NCBI GenBank assembly: GCA_964555705.1
Contig: CAZKTN010000012.1
Coordinates: forward strand, 1-61,777
Direction: 5' to 3'
From: ZLKRG44 sp964555705
GTDB lineage: Bacteria; Planctomycetota; Phycisphaerae; Phycisphaerales; SM1A02
Length of the DNA: 61,777 nt
The notes beneath the pieces are model-generated. The model saw only the letters and a program-made list of their open reading frames with translations, made no database searches and was not told where the DNA came from. Positions within the stretch are counted from its first letter, which is position 1. Every line of letters begins with the position of its first letter. Shown one piece after another: positions 45,972 to 53,769 of this stretch. Both the position numbers and the translations under genes were made by a program.

Positions 45972-47279
45972 ATGCCGCGCCGAATATCCGAGTGGGTGCA
46001 CCTTGGAAAGTTCTGCATCGCCCACCTTGCCGAGGCGCGCGCCGCGCAGATGGCGGCGGCGCTGAGCTTCCGCATGCTCTTTGGCATCCTGCCGGTGCTC
46101 GTCGTGGGCACGCTTGTCGTCAAGAGCGTGATGGGAGAGGAGTTCCCCGCCTTCGTCACACGGATGATCGAGGCGGTCGGCATGGACGAGGTCTCGCTCG
46201 TGCGGCCCGACGTGGACGACGGCGGCACGACCACTGTGCCGCTTGGCACGTGGGTCAACGAGATGGTGGCCTACGCGGCGAGCCTGAACCTTGCGGCGAT
46301 CGGCTGGATCGGCGTCGGCACGGTGGCCTTCTCGGCGATCTGGCTGCTGGTGGCGATCGAGGAGTCCTTCAACATCGTCTGCCGTGCGCCACGCGGAAGG
46401 TCGTGGCTCCGACGGGTGCTCGTCTACTGGTTCCTGCTCACGTTCGGCCCGCTCATGCTCGGGGCAATCCCGTGGGCGCTGCACGAGGCGAAGCAGTTCA
46501 TGTCGGAGCGTGGAGTGCCCGAGGGTGCGCTTGAGGGCTCGTCAATCTTCCTGGCGTTCCTCGTGCTCTGGGCCACGGTCTTCGTGGCGTACCTCATTGT
46601 GCCGCACACGCGCATGAGGCTCCGTCCGACGCTGCTCGGCAGCCTCGTGGCGGCGCTTCTCCTGGAGATCGGCCGCCGGTCGCTGGGCGCCTACATGGCC
46701 AACGCGTTCTCCGTGAGCAGGCTCTACGGGTCGCTCGGCCTGATTCCGCTGTTCATGTTCTGGGTGTACCTGATGTGGCTCGTCGTGCTTTTCGGGCTCC
46801 AGATCTCCGCGCTTCTCCAGGCGCTCGAGGCGCGAGGCAAGGTGCGCGCGGTCGCGGCGCTCGGCCGTACGTCGCTCGAGCCTGCGCTCGCGGCCGCCGT
46901 CATGGAGCAGGTCGTGCATGGGTTCGCATCGGGCCGTCACGCCACCCTTGAGTCGCTGGCGGAAGCCTGCGGCATTGACCTTCCCGCCGCGCAGCGCATC
47001 GTCGACGCGCTCGTCCGGGCGAAGCTCGCCATCCAGCCAACGCCAGACGGACCCGTGCTTCCCGCGCGCGACCCCTCGGCGATCCGCGCAGATGAGCCCC
47101 TGGAGGCGGGATTCGTGCTCGCCGACGACGGTCTCCATGGGGCAACCCGCGGGGTCCTGCGCACCCTTCGGGAGGCTCAGCGCCGGGCCGCGCACTCCAT
47201 TACGCTGATTGACCCGGCGAGCCACACCTCACGGGCATTCCCGACCGCAGGCCGTGCGCCCGAACCACGGAAGCCATGA
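45972..47279 (+). CDS. YihY/BrkB family inner membrane protein
   Basis: About six membrane helices occur in the first 300 residues, with the family's 'ARAAQMAAALSFRMLFGILP' near the N-terminus, 'FNIVCRAPRGRSWLRR' in the loop and 'GSLGLIPLFMFWVYLMWLVV' late in the domain. The C-terminal 120 residues form a soluble domain with a winged-helix-like stretch ('HATLESLAEACGIDLPAAQR'), as in longer YihY proteins. ATG 45972 is chosen; TTG 45924 is possible. The stop overlaps the STAS gene (ATGA). Transport role is not established for the family. Confidence 0.85.
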   Translation: MPRRISEWVHLGKFCIAHLAEARAAQMAAALSFRMLFGILPVLVVGTLVVKSVMGEEFPAFVTRMIEAVGMDEVSLVRPDVDDGGTTTVPLGTWVNEMVAYAASLNLAAIGWIGVGTVAFSAIWLLVAIEESFNIVCRAPRGRSWLRRVLVYWFLLTFGPLMLGAIPWALHEAKQFMSERGVPEGALEGSSIFLAFLVLWATVFVAYLIVPHTRMRLRPTLLGSLVAALLLEIGRRSLGAYMANAFSVSRLYGSLGLIPLFMFWVYLMWLVVLFGLQISALLQALEARGKVRAVAALGRTSLEPALAAAVMEQVVHGFASGRHATLESLAEACGIDLPAAQRIVDALVRAKLAIQPTPDGPVLPARDPSAIRADEPLEAGFVLADDGLHGATRGVLRTLREAQRRAAHSITLIDPASHTSRAFPTAGRAPEPRKP

Positions 47280-47635
47280 CCAACCAAGATCCAGTCACGA
47301 TCTCAGAACGCAACGGCCACCTCGTCATCACGGTGATGACCTCCACGATCGGCCCGCGCGAGTCCGTCGACATCGTGTCGGCCGCAGCGGACGCGATCGG
47401 CAACGGGGACCGGCGCGGCAAGTGCATGGTCATCGACCTCTCGCGCGTGAACCTGCTCCCGAGCATGGGCCTTGGAACGTGCATCGACCTCCACAACCGT
47501 GCGCTCGACCGCGGCATGCAGTCGGTGGTGTTCGGGCTCAACACGCACCTGAGCGACCTGTTCAAGCTGATGCGCGTCGACAGGCTCTTCCGCACAGCGT
47601 CAAGCGCCGCGGAACTCGAGCGGATGCTCGCATGA
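47276..47635 (+). CDS. STAS-domain protein (anti-sigma factor antagonist-like)
   Basis: The 119-residue product is a single STAS domain: 'GHLVITVMTSTIGPRESVDI', 'MVIDLSRVNLLPSMGLGTCI' with the candidate phospho-Ser before Met-Gly-Leu, and 'GMQSVVFGLNTHLSDLFKL'. SpoIIAA-like proteins bind anti-sigma kinases when unphosphorylated. Overlaps on both sides (ATGA with the BrkB-like gene and with the lipoprotein gene) imply coupled translation. No partner kinase is adjacent. Confidence 0.88.
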   Translation: MTNQDPVTISERNGHLVITVMTSTIGPRESVDIVSAAADAIGNGDRRGKCMVIDLSRVNLLPSMGLGTCIDLHNRALDRGMQSVVFGLNTHLSDLFKLMRVDRLFRTASSAAELERMLA

Positions 47636-47874
47636 GGCGCGCCGCCCTCCTTGCACTTGCCCTCCTCGCCGCTGCCTCGGCCTCTGGCTGCTACGAGAGA
47701 GTGGTGAAGGTGTCGGACCCCCGCAGCCGGATGTCGAGCTACCAGCCCAACGTCAAGGACGACCACAACGCCATCGACGAGGCGATGTACGGCCCCGTCC
47801 CCAAGGGTCAGGACCCCGACACCTACTACAGGTCCAAGAAGCAGCTGCTTCCGCCCGACGCGCCGCCGCGATGA
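47632..47874 (+). CDS. Small lipoprotein
   Basis: The 80-residue product has a lipoprotein signal, 'MRRAALLALALLAAASASGC', with lipid-modified Cys20 expected. The mature part is hydrophilic with 'SYQPNVKDDHNAIDEAMYG'. No family is recognised. The start overlaps the STAS stop. The following 99 bases to nuoB hold no gene and a weak -10 candidate, TACACT, near 47959. Confidence 0.75.
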   Translation: MRRAALLALALLAAASASGCYERVVKVSDPRSRMSSYQPNVKDDHNAIDEAMYGPVPKGQDPDTYYRSKKQLLPPDAPPR

Positions 47875-47973
47875 GCGGGCCACGCCGGGACGCAGGACGT
47901 CACCCGGAACCCTGCACATAAGCGTGGGCCGGCGCATCCGCGGACCGTCCAGCGCGCCTACACTCCCTCTGCT

Positions 47974-48543
47974 ATGGGCATTGAAGGCGCACTCCCCGTC
48001 GACAGCATCCTGACCACGCAGCTCCACCGCGTCGTCAACTGGGCACGCAGGTCAAGCGTGTGGCCCATGCCTTTCGCGACCGCGTGCTGCGGCATCGAGC
48101 TGATGGCCACCGCGTGCAGCCGCTTCGACCTCGCGCGATTCGGCGCCGAGGTGATGCGCTTCTCGCCGCGCCAGGCCGACCTGATGATCGTCGCAGGCCG
48201 CGTCAGCGTGAAGACGCTGCCTGTGCTGCAGCGCATCTACCAGCAGATGACCGAGCCCAAGTGGGTGATCTCGATGGGCGCGTGCGCAAGCACCGGTGGA
48301 GTCTTCGACACCTACGCGGTCGTGCAGGGCGTCGACCAGTTCATCCCGGTCGACGTCTACGTGCCCGGATGCCCGCCTCGCCCTGAGATGCTCATCGAGG
48401 CGATCATGGCGATCCAGCGGATCATCGACGAGGACCAGATCCCGCGAGATCCCGACGGAAAGCGGCTGCCGCTGAACATCGCGCTGCAGCCCAACTACGA
48501 GGTCCGCGAGCAGCCGCTGCCGGTCACCATCGGGGCGACCTGA
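47974..48543 (+). CDS. nuoB: NADH-quinone oxidoreductase subunit B
   Basis: NuoB carries the N2 iron-sulfur cluster of complex I. Its ligands are visible: the Cys-Cys pair in 'PFATACCGIELMATACSRFD', Cys in 'VISMGACASTGGVF' and Cys in 'VPGCPPRPEML'. The length of 189 aa is normal. nuoA is not upstream; a lipoprotein gene is. The sequence breaks off six bases after the stop at a gap of unknown size, so nuoC and the rest could lie there or elsewhere. Confidence 0.96.
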   Translation: MGIEGALPVDSILTTQLHRVVNWARRSSVWPMPFATACCGIELMATACSRFDLARFGAEVMRFSPRQADLMIVAGRVSVKTLPVLQRIYQQMTEPKWVISMGACASTGGVFDTYAVVQGVDQFIPVDVYVPGCPPRPEMLIEAIMAIQRIIDEDQIPRDPDGKRLPLNIALQPNYEVREQPLPVTIGAT

Positions 48544-48549
48544 TTCGCG

Positions 48550-48649
48550 NNNNNNNNNNNNNNNNNNNNNNNNNNNNNNNNNNNNNNNNNNNNNNNNNNN
48601 NNNNNNNNNNNNNNNNNNNNNNNNNNNNNNNNNNNNNNNNNNNNNNNNN
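48550..48649. other. Assembly gap 4, 100 N, true unknown
   Basis: The flanks do not repeat each other, unlike the other three gaps, so sequence is missing and the true length is not known. It lies between the convergent nuoB and aminotransferase genes, both of which are complete. Confidence 0.85.
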
Positions 48650-48651
48650 GC

Positions 48652-49887
48652 TCACGTCCTCAGCGAGGCGACGAACGACTCGATCCTGGCGAGACCCTTG
48701 CGCAGCTGCTCCTCCGAGCACGCGAAGGAGATGCGGATGTTCGTGCGCGCGCACGCGCCGAAGTCCTCGCCGGGCACCACGGCCACATGCGCCTCGGCAA
48801 GAAGCGCATCGGCGAACGCCTGGGCGGAATCTATGCGGCGACCGCCCGGCGACACGAGACCGATGCAGCCTGAGATGTCGGGGAACGCGTAGAAGGCGCC
48901 TGTCGGCCTGGCGGACTTGAGCCTCGGCACCTTCGCAAGCAGCTCGTGCACGAGCGCCGCGCGGCGCGCGAACGCGGCGCGCATCATCTCCACTGGACCT
49001 GCCGACGATGGCGACAGCGCCTCGACGATCGCGGGCATGAAGAAGCTCGGCACGTTGTTGGTCATCTGCCCCTGCAGCTTGACGAGCTCGCGCATCCAGC
49101 GGCCTCCGTCGCCCGGCGCGCACACGTAACCGATGCGCCAGCCCGTCATCGCGAAGGCCTTGCTCATGCCGTTGACGGTGACGGTGCGGTCGGCGATGCG
49201 GGGGTCGCTGCCTGGCGACCAGTGCTTCAGCCCGGGCTCGATCTCCGGATACACGAGCTTCTCGTAGATCTCGTCGGACACCACCGAGATCCGCGGGTGC
49301 TGCGCGATCACGTCGACGATCGCGCGCATGTCGCGCTCCGGGTACGTGACGCCGCAGGGGTTGCTTGGCGAGTTGAGCAGGATGCCGACCGTGCGCGGCG
49401 TGATGGCGCGCTCGATCTGCGCGGCGCCCACCCGGAACCCGTTCTCGAGCCGGCCCGGCACCTCGACGCAGGTGCCGCCCGCGAGCTCGATCAGCGGCCG
49501 GTAGCTCACCCATGCAGGCGTCGGCAGCAGGAACTCGTCGCCGCGGCCGGGCTCGATCAGCATCTGCAGCGCCATGAACACCGCGTGCTTGGCGCCTGAG
49601 GTCACGCTGATGTGCTCGCCGGCGCACGCGATGCCGTTCTCCTCGCGCAGCTTTCGCGCGATCGCCTCTCGGGCGGCGGGCGTGCCCGGCGTCGCGACAT
49701 ACTTCGTCATCCCGCCTTCGAGCGCCGCGATCGCCGCACGCTTGATGTGCTCGGGAGTGTCGAAGTCGGGCTCGCCCATCCCGAAGCCCACGACATCGGC
49801 ACCCTGCGCCTTCAGTGCCGCGGCGCGGGCGCTCACTGCGAGCGTGGCGGACTCCTTCATGTGCGCGATGTGGGATGCCACATGCAT
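48652..49887 (-). CDS. Class I/II PLP-dependent aminotransferase (aspartate aminotransferase-like)
   Basis: The protein starts 'MHVASHIAHMKESATLAVSA' and has 'VVGFGMGEPDFDTPEHIKRA', the substrate loop of the 1-beta/1-gamma aspartate aminotransferases. PLP contacts include 'ILLNSPSNPCGVTYPERDM', 'VVSDEIYEKLVY' and the Schiff-base Lys in 'VNGMSKAFAMTGWRIGYVCA'. The C-terminal 'NIRISFACSEEQLRKGLARI' holds the carboxylate-binding Arg. It diverges from pfk with 46 bases between starts. Aspartate is the likeliest substrate. Confidence 0.92.
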   Translation of the reverse strand: MHVASHIAHMKESATLAVSARAAALKAQGADVVGFGMGEPDFDTPEHIKRAAIAALEGGMTKYVATPGTPAAREAIARKLREENGIACAGEHISVTSGAKHAVFMALQMLIEPGRGDEFLLPTPAWVSYRPLIELAGGTCVEVPGRLENGFRVGAAQIERAITPRTVGILLNSPSNPCGVTYPERDMRAIVDVIAQHPRISVVSDEIYEKLVYPEIEPGLKHWSPGSDPRIADRTVTVNGMSKAFAMTGWRIGYVCAPGDGGRWMRELVKLQGQMTNNVPSFFMPAIVEALSPSSAGPVEMMRAAFARRAALVHELLAKVPRLKSARPTGAFYAFPDISGCIGLVSPGGRRIDSAQAFADALLAEAHVAVVPGEDFGACARTNIRISFACSEEQLRKGLARIESFVASLRT

Positions 49888-49933
49888 GGAGCGCGGAGAC
49901 TACCTGCCCCAAAGGACTACCATTGCGCGACTC

Positions 49934-51082
49934 ATGAGCCCCTCCTCCATCCGACGCATCGGCATCCTCACCGGTGGCGGAGACTGCCCCGGACTCAATG
50001 CCGTCATCCGCGCGGTCGGGAAGACCGCGATGCTCCAGCACCACATCGAGGTGTGGGGCATCGAGGACGGCTTCCAGGGGCTGATCGAGGACAGGCTGCG
50101 CCCGCTCGGGATGCGCGACGTGTCGGGAATCCTCACCCGCGGCGGCACCATCCTCGGCACAAACAACCGCTGCAATCCCTCAAAATGGTGCACAGGGCAG
50201 GCCGCTGACGGCACCCCGATCTTCGAGGACGTCACCGACACCTGCATCGAGACGATCCGCCGCCGCAAGCTCGACGCGCTGATAGTGATCGGCGGCGACG
50301 GCACGATGGCGTGTGCGGCACCCTTCGTCAGCAAGGGCATCAACGTGATCGGCGTGCCCAAGACGATCGACAACGACCTTCACGGCACCGAGATCTCCTT
50401 CGGGTTCCTCACCGCCTACGCGACCGCGACCGAGGCGCTCGACCGGCTGCACTCCACCGCCGACAGCCACCACCGCGTGATGGTGTGCGAGGTGATGGGC
50501 CGCAACGCAGGATGGATCGCACTGATGTCCGGCGTTGCCAGCGGCGCCGACGTGATCCTGATCCCGGAGATCCCCTTCGACTACGACGCCATCGGCGAGT
50601 ACATCTCGGCACGCATGGACTCGGGGCCTGGATTCGCGATCGTGGTCGTGGCCGAGGGCGCGCACCCGGTCGCGGGGTCGCGCGTCGTCGCAAGGCACGA
50701 CCCCACAAGCCCCGATCCGGTGCGCCTCGGCGGCATCAGCCACGCGGTCGCGGCGGAGATCATGAGCCGCACCGACGCGGAGGTGCGCACCACGAACCTC
50801 GGGCACGTGATCCGCGGCGGCACGCCGATAGCGGCCGACCGCATCCTTGCGACCCACTTCGGGTTCCACGCGATGTCCATCCTGATGGAGGGCAAGTCGG
50901 GCCGGCTGGTGGTGCGCGAAGGCAACGTCTTCAGCGACATCGACCTGCTCGCCTCCGCAGGCAAGCAGCGGCTTGTGCCCGCGGACCACCCCCTGATCGC
51001 CGCCGCGCACGCGATCGGCACAAGCTTCGGGGACCGCGAGGTGCGCGTGCGGAACCCCTCCGTCGCGACGCCCGTCGTGTGA
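49934..51082 (+). CDS. pfkA: 6-phosphofructokinase, group III-like
   Basis: The protein starts 'MSPSSIRRIGILTGGGDCPG', the family opening. 'VIGGDGTMACA' places Gly at the position that allows ATP use, while 'GVPKTIDNDLHGTE' has the Lys more typical of pyrophosphate-using relatives. This Gly/Lys combination marks group III enzymes that use ATP. 'VMGRNAGWIALMSGVASGAD' and 'LGHVIRGGTPIAADRI' complete the fold. The length is 382 aa. It is the first gene of a tight five-gene run through purB. Confidence 0.9.
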   Translation: MSPSSIRRIGILTGGGDCPGLNAVIRAVGKTAMLQHHIEVWGIEDGFQGLIEDRLRPLGMRDVSGILTRGGTILGTNNRCNPSKWCTGQAADGTPIFEDVTDTCIETIRRRKLDALIVIGGDGTMACAAPFVSKGINVIGVPKTIDNDLHGTEISFGFLTAYATATEALDRLHSTADSHHRVMVCEVMGRNAGWIALMSGVASGADVILIPEIPFDYDAIGEYISARMDSGPGFAIVVVAEGAHPVAGSRVVARHDPTSPDPVRLGGISHAVAAEIMSRTDAEVRTTNLGHVIRGGTPIAADRILATHFGFHAMSILMEGKSGRLVVREGNVFSDIDLLASAGKQRLVPADHPLIAAAHAIGTSFGDREVRVRNPSVATPVV

Positions 51083-51086
51083 TCGA

Positions 51087-51959
51087 ATGGCCGACCTGAA
51101 GCCCTGCGTCTTCCTTGACCGCGACAACACGATGGTCGCCAACGACGGCGACCTCGGCGATCCGGATGCGGTGGTGCTGCTGCCGGGAGTGGCGTGGGCA
51201 GTGCGCGCGCTTCATGAGGCGGGCTACGCGATCGTCGTGGTGACAAACCAGGGCGGCGTCGCGCGCGGCAAGTACGGCGAGCGCGACGTGGCTGCGGTGC
51301 ACGCGCGGATCGTGGAGCGGCTTGCGCTCGAGGCCGACCTTCCCTTCGGCACCGTGCTCGTCGACGGCTGGTACCACTGCCCGTACCACCCCGAGGCCAC
51401 CATCGAGCGCTACCGGCGCGAGCACCCCTGGCGCAAGCCCTCGCCCGGCATGCTGCACGCCGCGGCCGAGGACCTCCGGGTGGACCTTGCCCGCAGCTGG
51501 ATGGTCGGCGACCAGGAACGCGACGTGGCCGCGGGCCATGCCGCAGGTTGCCGCGCGATCCTCCTCGAGCACGACGATGCGCGACTTGCGGAGTCGCGCG
51601 CGCGCAGCGCTGCCGACTTCGTGGAGCGCGATGCGCTGCATGCCGCCTACCGGATCCTGCGCGCCGATGGCCGCGACCGGGGCCCTCGGTGGGAGCGCAC
51701 GAGCGGGTGCGCGCTCCACGCACGCCCATCTGCGCTCGATGATCCGCAGGTGCAGGATGCCGTGCGTGCAGCCGCGATTGCGCTCGCCGAGCGCGAGGGC
51801 GTGGCGCTCGCGCAGATCGACGTCGACGCGTCAGGCCTTCGCGCGCAGGTGCAGGGCGCCGAGATCGTCGCACTCGGTTTCGCGGCCGAGCTCGCGCGCG
51901 CGACCAACCGCTGGGCTCGCGCACGCGGCCTCGGCTCGCTGTGGGGAGAGGACGCATGA
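51087..51959 (+). CDS. gmhB: HAD-family D-glycero-D-manno-heptose bisphosphatase-like with extra C-terminal domain
   Basis: The HAD core has 'CVFLDRDNTMVANDGDL' (nucleophile and acid Asp), 'IVVVTNQGGVARGKYG' and 'WMVGDQERDVAAGHAAGC'. 'YHCPYHPEATIERYRREHPW' is the GmhB loop but lacks the later Cys pair of the zinc site. The first 190 residues match GmhB; the last 95 ('LDDPQVQDAVRAAAIALAER' onward) are an extra domain I cannot name. The gene starts four bases after pfk and overlaps the heptosyltransferase gene, supporting a role in ADP-heptose synthesis. Confidence 0.75.
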   Translation: MADLKPCVFLDRDNTMVANDGDLGDPDAVVLLPGVAWAVRALHEAGYAIVVVTNQGGVARGKYGERDVAAVHARIVERLALEADLPFGTVLVDGWYHCPYHPEATIERYRREHPWRKPSPGMLHAAAEDLRVDLARSWMVGDQERDVAAGHAAGCRAILLEHDDARLAESRARSAADFVERDALHAAYRILRADGRDRGPRWERTSGCALHARPSALDDPQVQDAVRAAAIALAEREGVALAQIDVDASGLRAQVQGAEIVALGFAAELARATNRWARARGLGSLWGEDA

Positions 51960-53002
51960 GCCTGATGCGCGCGCCGCTCGATGGCGCCAGGCGCATCCTG
52001 GTGGTGATGCCCACATGGGTGGGCGACGTGTGCATGGCAACGCCCGCGCTCGGCGCCATCGCATCGCATGCACGCGCATCAGGCGCGCGCGTCGAGGGCC
52101 TCGTGAGGCCGGGCCTCGATGCGCTTCTGGCAGGACACCCGTCGCTCGATGCGCTGCACGTGTCGCGCATGCGGCTCGATCCCGCATCGGTGGGCCGCGA
52201 GCTGCGGCCCCTCCGGGCGCCGCGCATCGACGCTGCTGTGCTGCTCCCCAACTCCTGGCGGTCGGCGATCGCCGCGAGGCTCTGCGGCGCGCGCCGCGTG
52301 ATCGGGTACGCGCGCGATGGCCGCGGCATCCTGCTCACGCACTCCATAGATGCGCCCGACCGGCGCACCGCCATCAGCGCGACCACCTACTACGCGCGCC
52401 TGGCTGCATACGCGACCGGGGAGCCCGCGCCCCTTGCTGCACCGCTCTCGCTTGCGGTCAGCGGCGCCGAGCATGCGGCCGCAGAGGCGATCATCCCTCC
52501 CGGTGCGCCACTGCTGCTGGTGAACCCAGGCGCCAACCGCACCGACAAGCGCTGGCCCGCAGCGAGATTCGCCGCTGCTGCGCGCGCGATCTCCGCCGTG
52601 CACGGACTTCGCGTCGCCGTCACCGGCAGCCCCGGCGAGGCCGCACTCGTCGCCGAGGTCGCGAGCCAGTGCGGCGGCATCGACCTCGTGTCGCGTGGCA
52701 TCACCCTCAGCGCGCTCAAGGGCGTCATGGTGCGCAGCGCGCTGCTCCTGTGCAACGACACTGGCCCCCGCCACATCGCGGCCGCGCTGGGCACTCCCTG
52801 CGTGGCCCTCTTCGGCCCGACCGACCACCGCTGGACATCGCCGCTTCCGGGCGCGCGCGAGCGGCTCCTCCTTGCGGAGCCATTCCTCGACGATGCCCAT
52901 CTCGCCGATGCTCACGCGGCCGCATGCGCGATCGAGCGCATCGCCGTCGATGACGTGGCGAGCGCCGCGAATGCGCTGCTCGCCCAGGGCGGCGCCCACT
53001 AG
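51956..53002 (+). CDS. waaF: Glycosyltransferase family 9, LPS heptosyltransferase
   Basis: Start 'MSLMRAPLDGARRILVVMPT' leads into 'WVGDVCMATPALGAI', the GT9 N-terminal motif. 'DAAVLLPNSWRSAIAARLCG' and 'RRVIGYARDGRG' follow the WaaF pattern, and the C-terminal 'LLCNDTGPRHIAAALGTPCV' with 'ALFGPTDHRWTSPL' is the ADP-heptose site. It likely adds heptose to the lipid A core. Overlap with the gmhB-like stop by ATGA suggests the two act in one pathway. Confidence 0.88.
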   Translation: MSLMRAPLDGARRILVVMPTWVGDVCMATPALGAIASHARASGARVEGLVRPGLDALLAGHPSLDALHVSRMRLDPASVGRELRPLRAPRIDAAVLLPNSWRSAIAARLCGARRVIGYARDGRGILLTHSIDAPDRRTAISATTYYARLAAYATGEPAPLAAPLSLAVSGAEHAAAEAIIPPGAPLLLVNPGANRTDKRWPAARFAAAARAISAVHGLRVAVTGSPGEAALVAEVASQCGGIDLVSRGITLSALKGVMVRSALLLCNDTGPRHIAAALGTPCVALFGPTDHRWTSPLPGARERLLLAEPFLDDAHLADAHAAACAIERIAVDDVASAANALLAQGGAH

Positions 53003-53012
53003 GATTCCGCGC

Positions 53013-53756
53013 ATGCAGGATGCAACAGCGATCGCCGCCGCCGGACTGGGCGACTGGGCCATCGCGTGGGCCGCCGCGTTCGCCGCGGGCAGCATCCCCT
53101 TCGGCCTTCTCATGGGCCGCCTGAAGGGGATCGACATCCGTGAGCACGGGTCGAGGAACATCGGCGCGACCAACGTCGGCCGCGTGCTTGGACGCAACTG
53201 GGGCCTCTCCTGCTTTGCGCTCGACTTCCTCAAGGGCGCGGTGCCGGTGGTCGTCGCCGCAGCATGGCTCATCCCGGACTGGCCTGCCGGCGCGCGCGCA
53301 ATGCTCGCCGATGCACCACCTGCCACCCTCGAGGCGATCTCGCGGTGGTGGCCGCTGACGGCCGTCGCCGCGGTGCTCGGCCACGTCCTCTCTCCCTGGG
53401 TCGGCTTCCGCGGAGGCAAGGGCGTCGCCACGAGCTTCGGCGCGCTCTGCGCAATGTGGCCGCTGCTGACGCTGCCGGTGCTGGCGGCGTTCGCGGTGTG
53501 GCTGGCGGTGGTGGCCTCAACGCGCTACGTGTCGCTCGGCTCGATCCTTGCCGCCGCGGTGCTGCCGCCGGCGCTCATCGCGCACCTCCTCATGAGCACC
53601 ACGCTTGCGCCCTTCGCGACGGTGCTCATCGGCACATTCGCGCTCAGCGTGCTCGTCGTGTGGAAGCACCGCGCCAACATCGGCAGGCTGCTTGCGGGCA
53701 CCGAGAACCGTATCGGCTCGCGCTCCGCGGCGACACCGCCCCACAGCGGCAGATAG
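53013..53756 (+). CDS. plsY: Acyl-phosphate:glycerol-3-phosphate acyltransferase
   Basis: PlsY acylates glycerol 3-phosphate with acyl-phosphate in the first step of phospholipid synthesis. Its three loops are visible: 'GSIPFGLLMGR', 'HGSRNIGATNVGRVLGRNWG', and 'GHVLSPWVGFRGGKGVATSF'. About five membrane helices and a 247-aa length are standard, though an insert near 90-105 is Ala/Pro-rich. It lies ten bases after the heptosyltransferase stop. Confidence 0.93.
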   Translation: MQDATAIAAAGLGDWAIAWAAAFAAGSIPFGLLMGRLKGIDIREHGSRNIGATNVGRVLGRNWGLSCFALDFLKGAVPVVVAAAWLIPDWPAGARAMLADAPPATLEAISRWWPLTAVAAVLGHVLSPWVGFRGGKGVATSFGALCAMWPLLTLPVLAAFAVWLAVVASTRYVSLGSILAAAVLPPALIAHLLMSTTLAPFATVLIGTFALSVLVVWKHRANIGRLLAGTENRIGSRSAATPPHSGR

Positions 53757-53769
53757 CCTCCTCGGCGCC

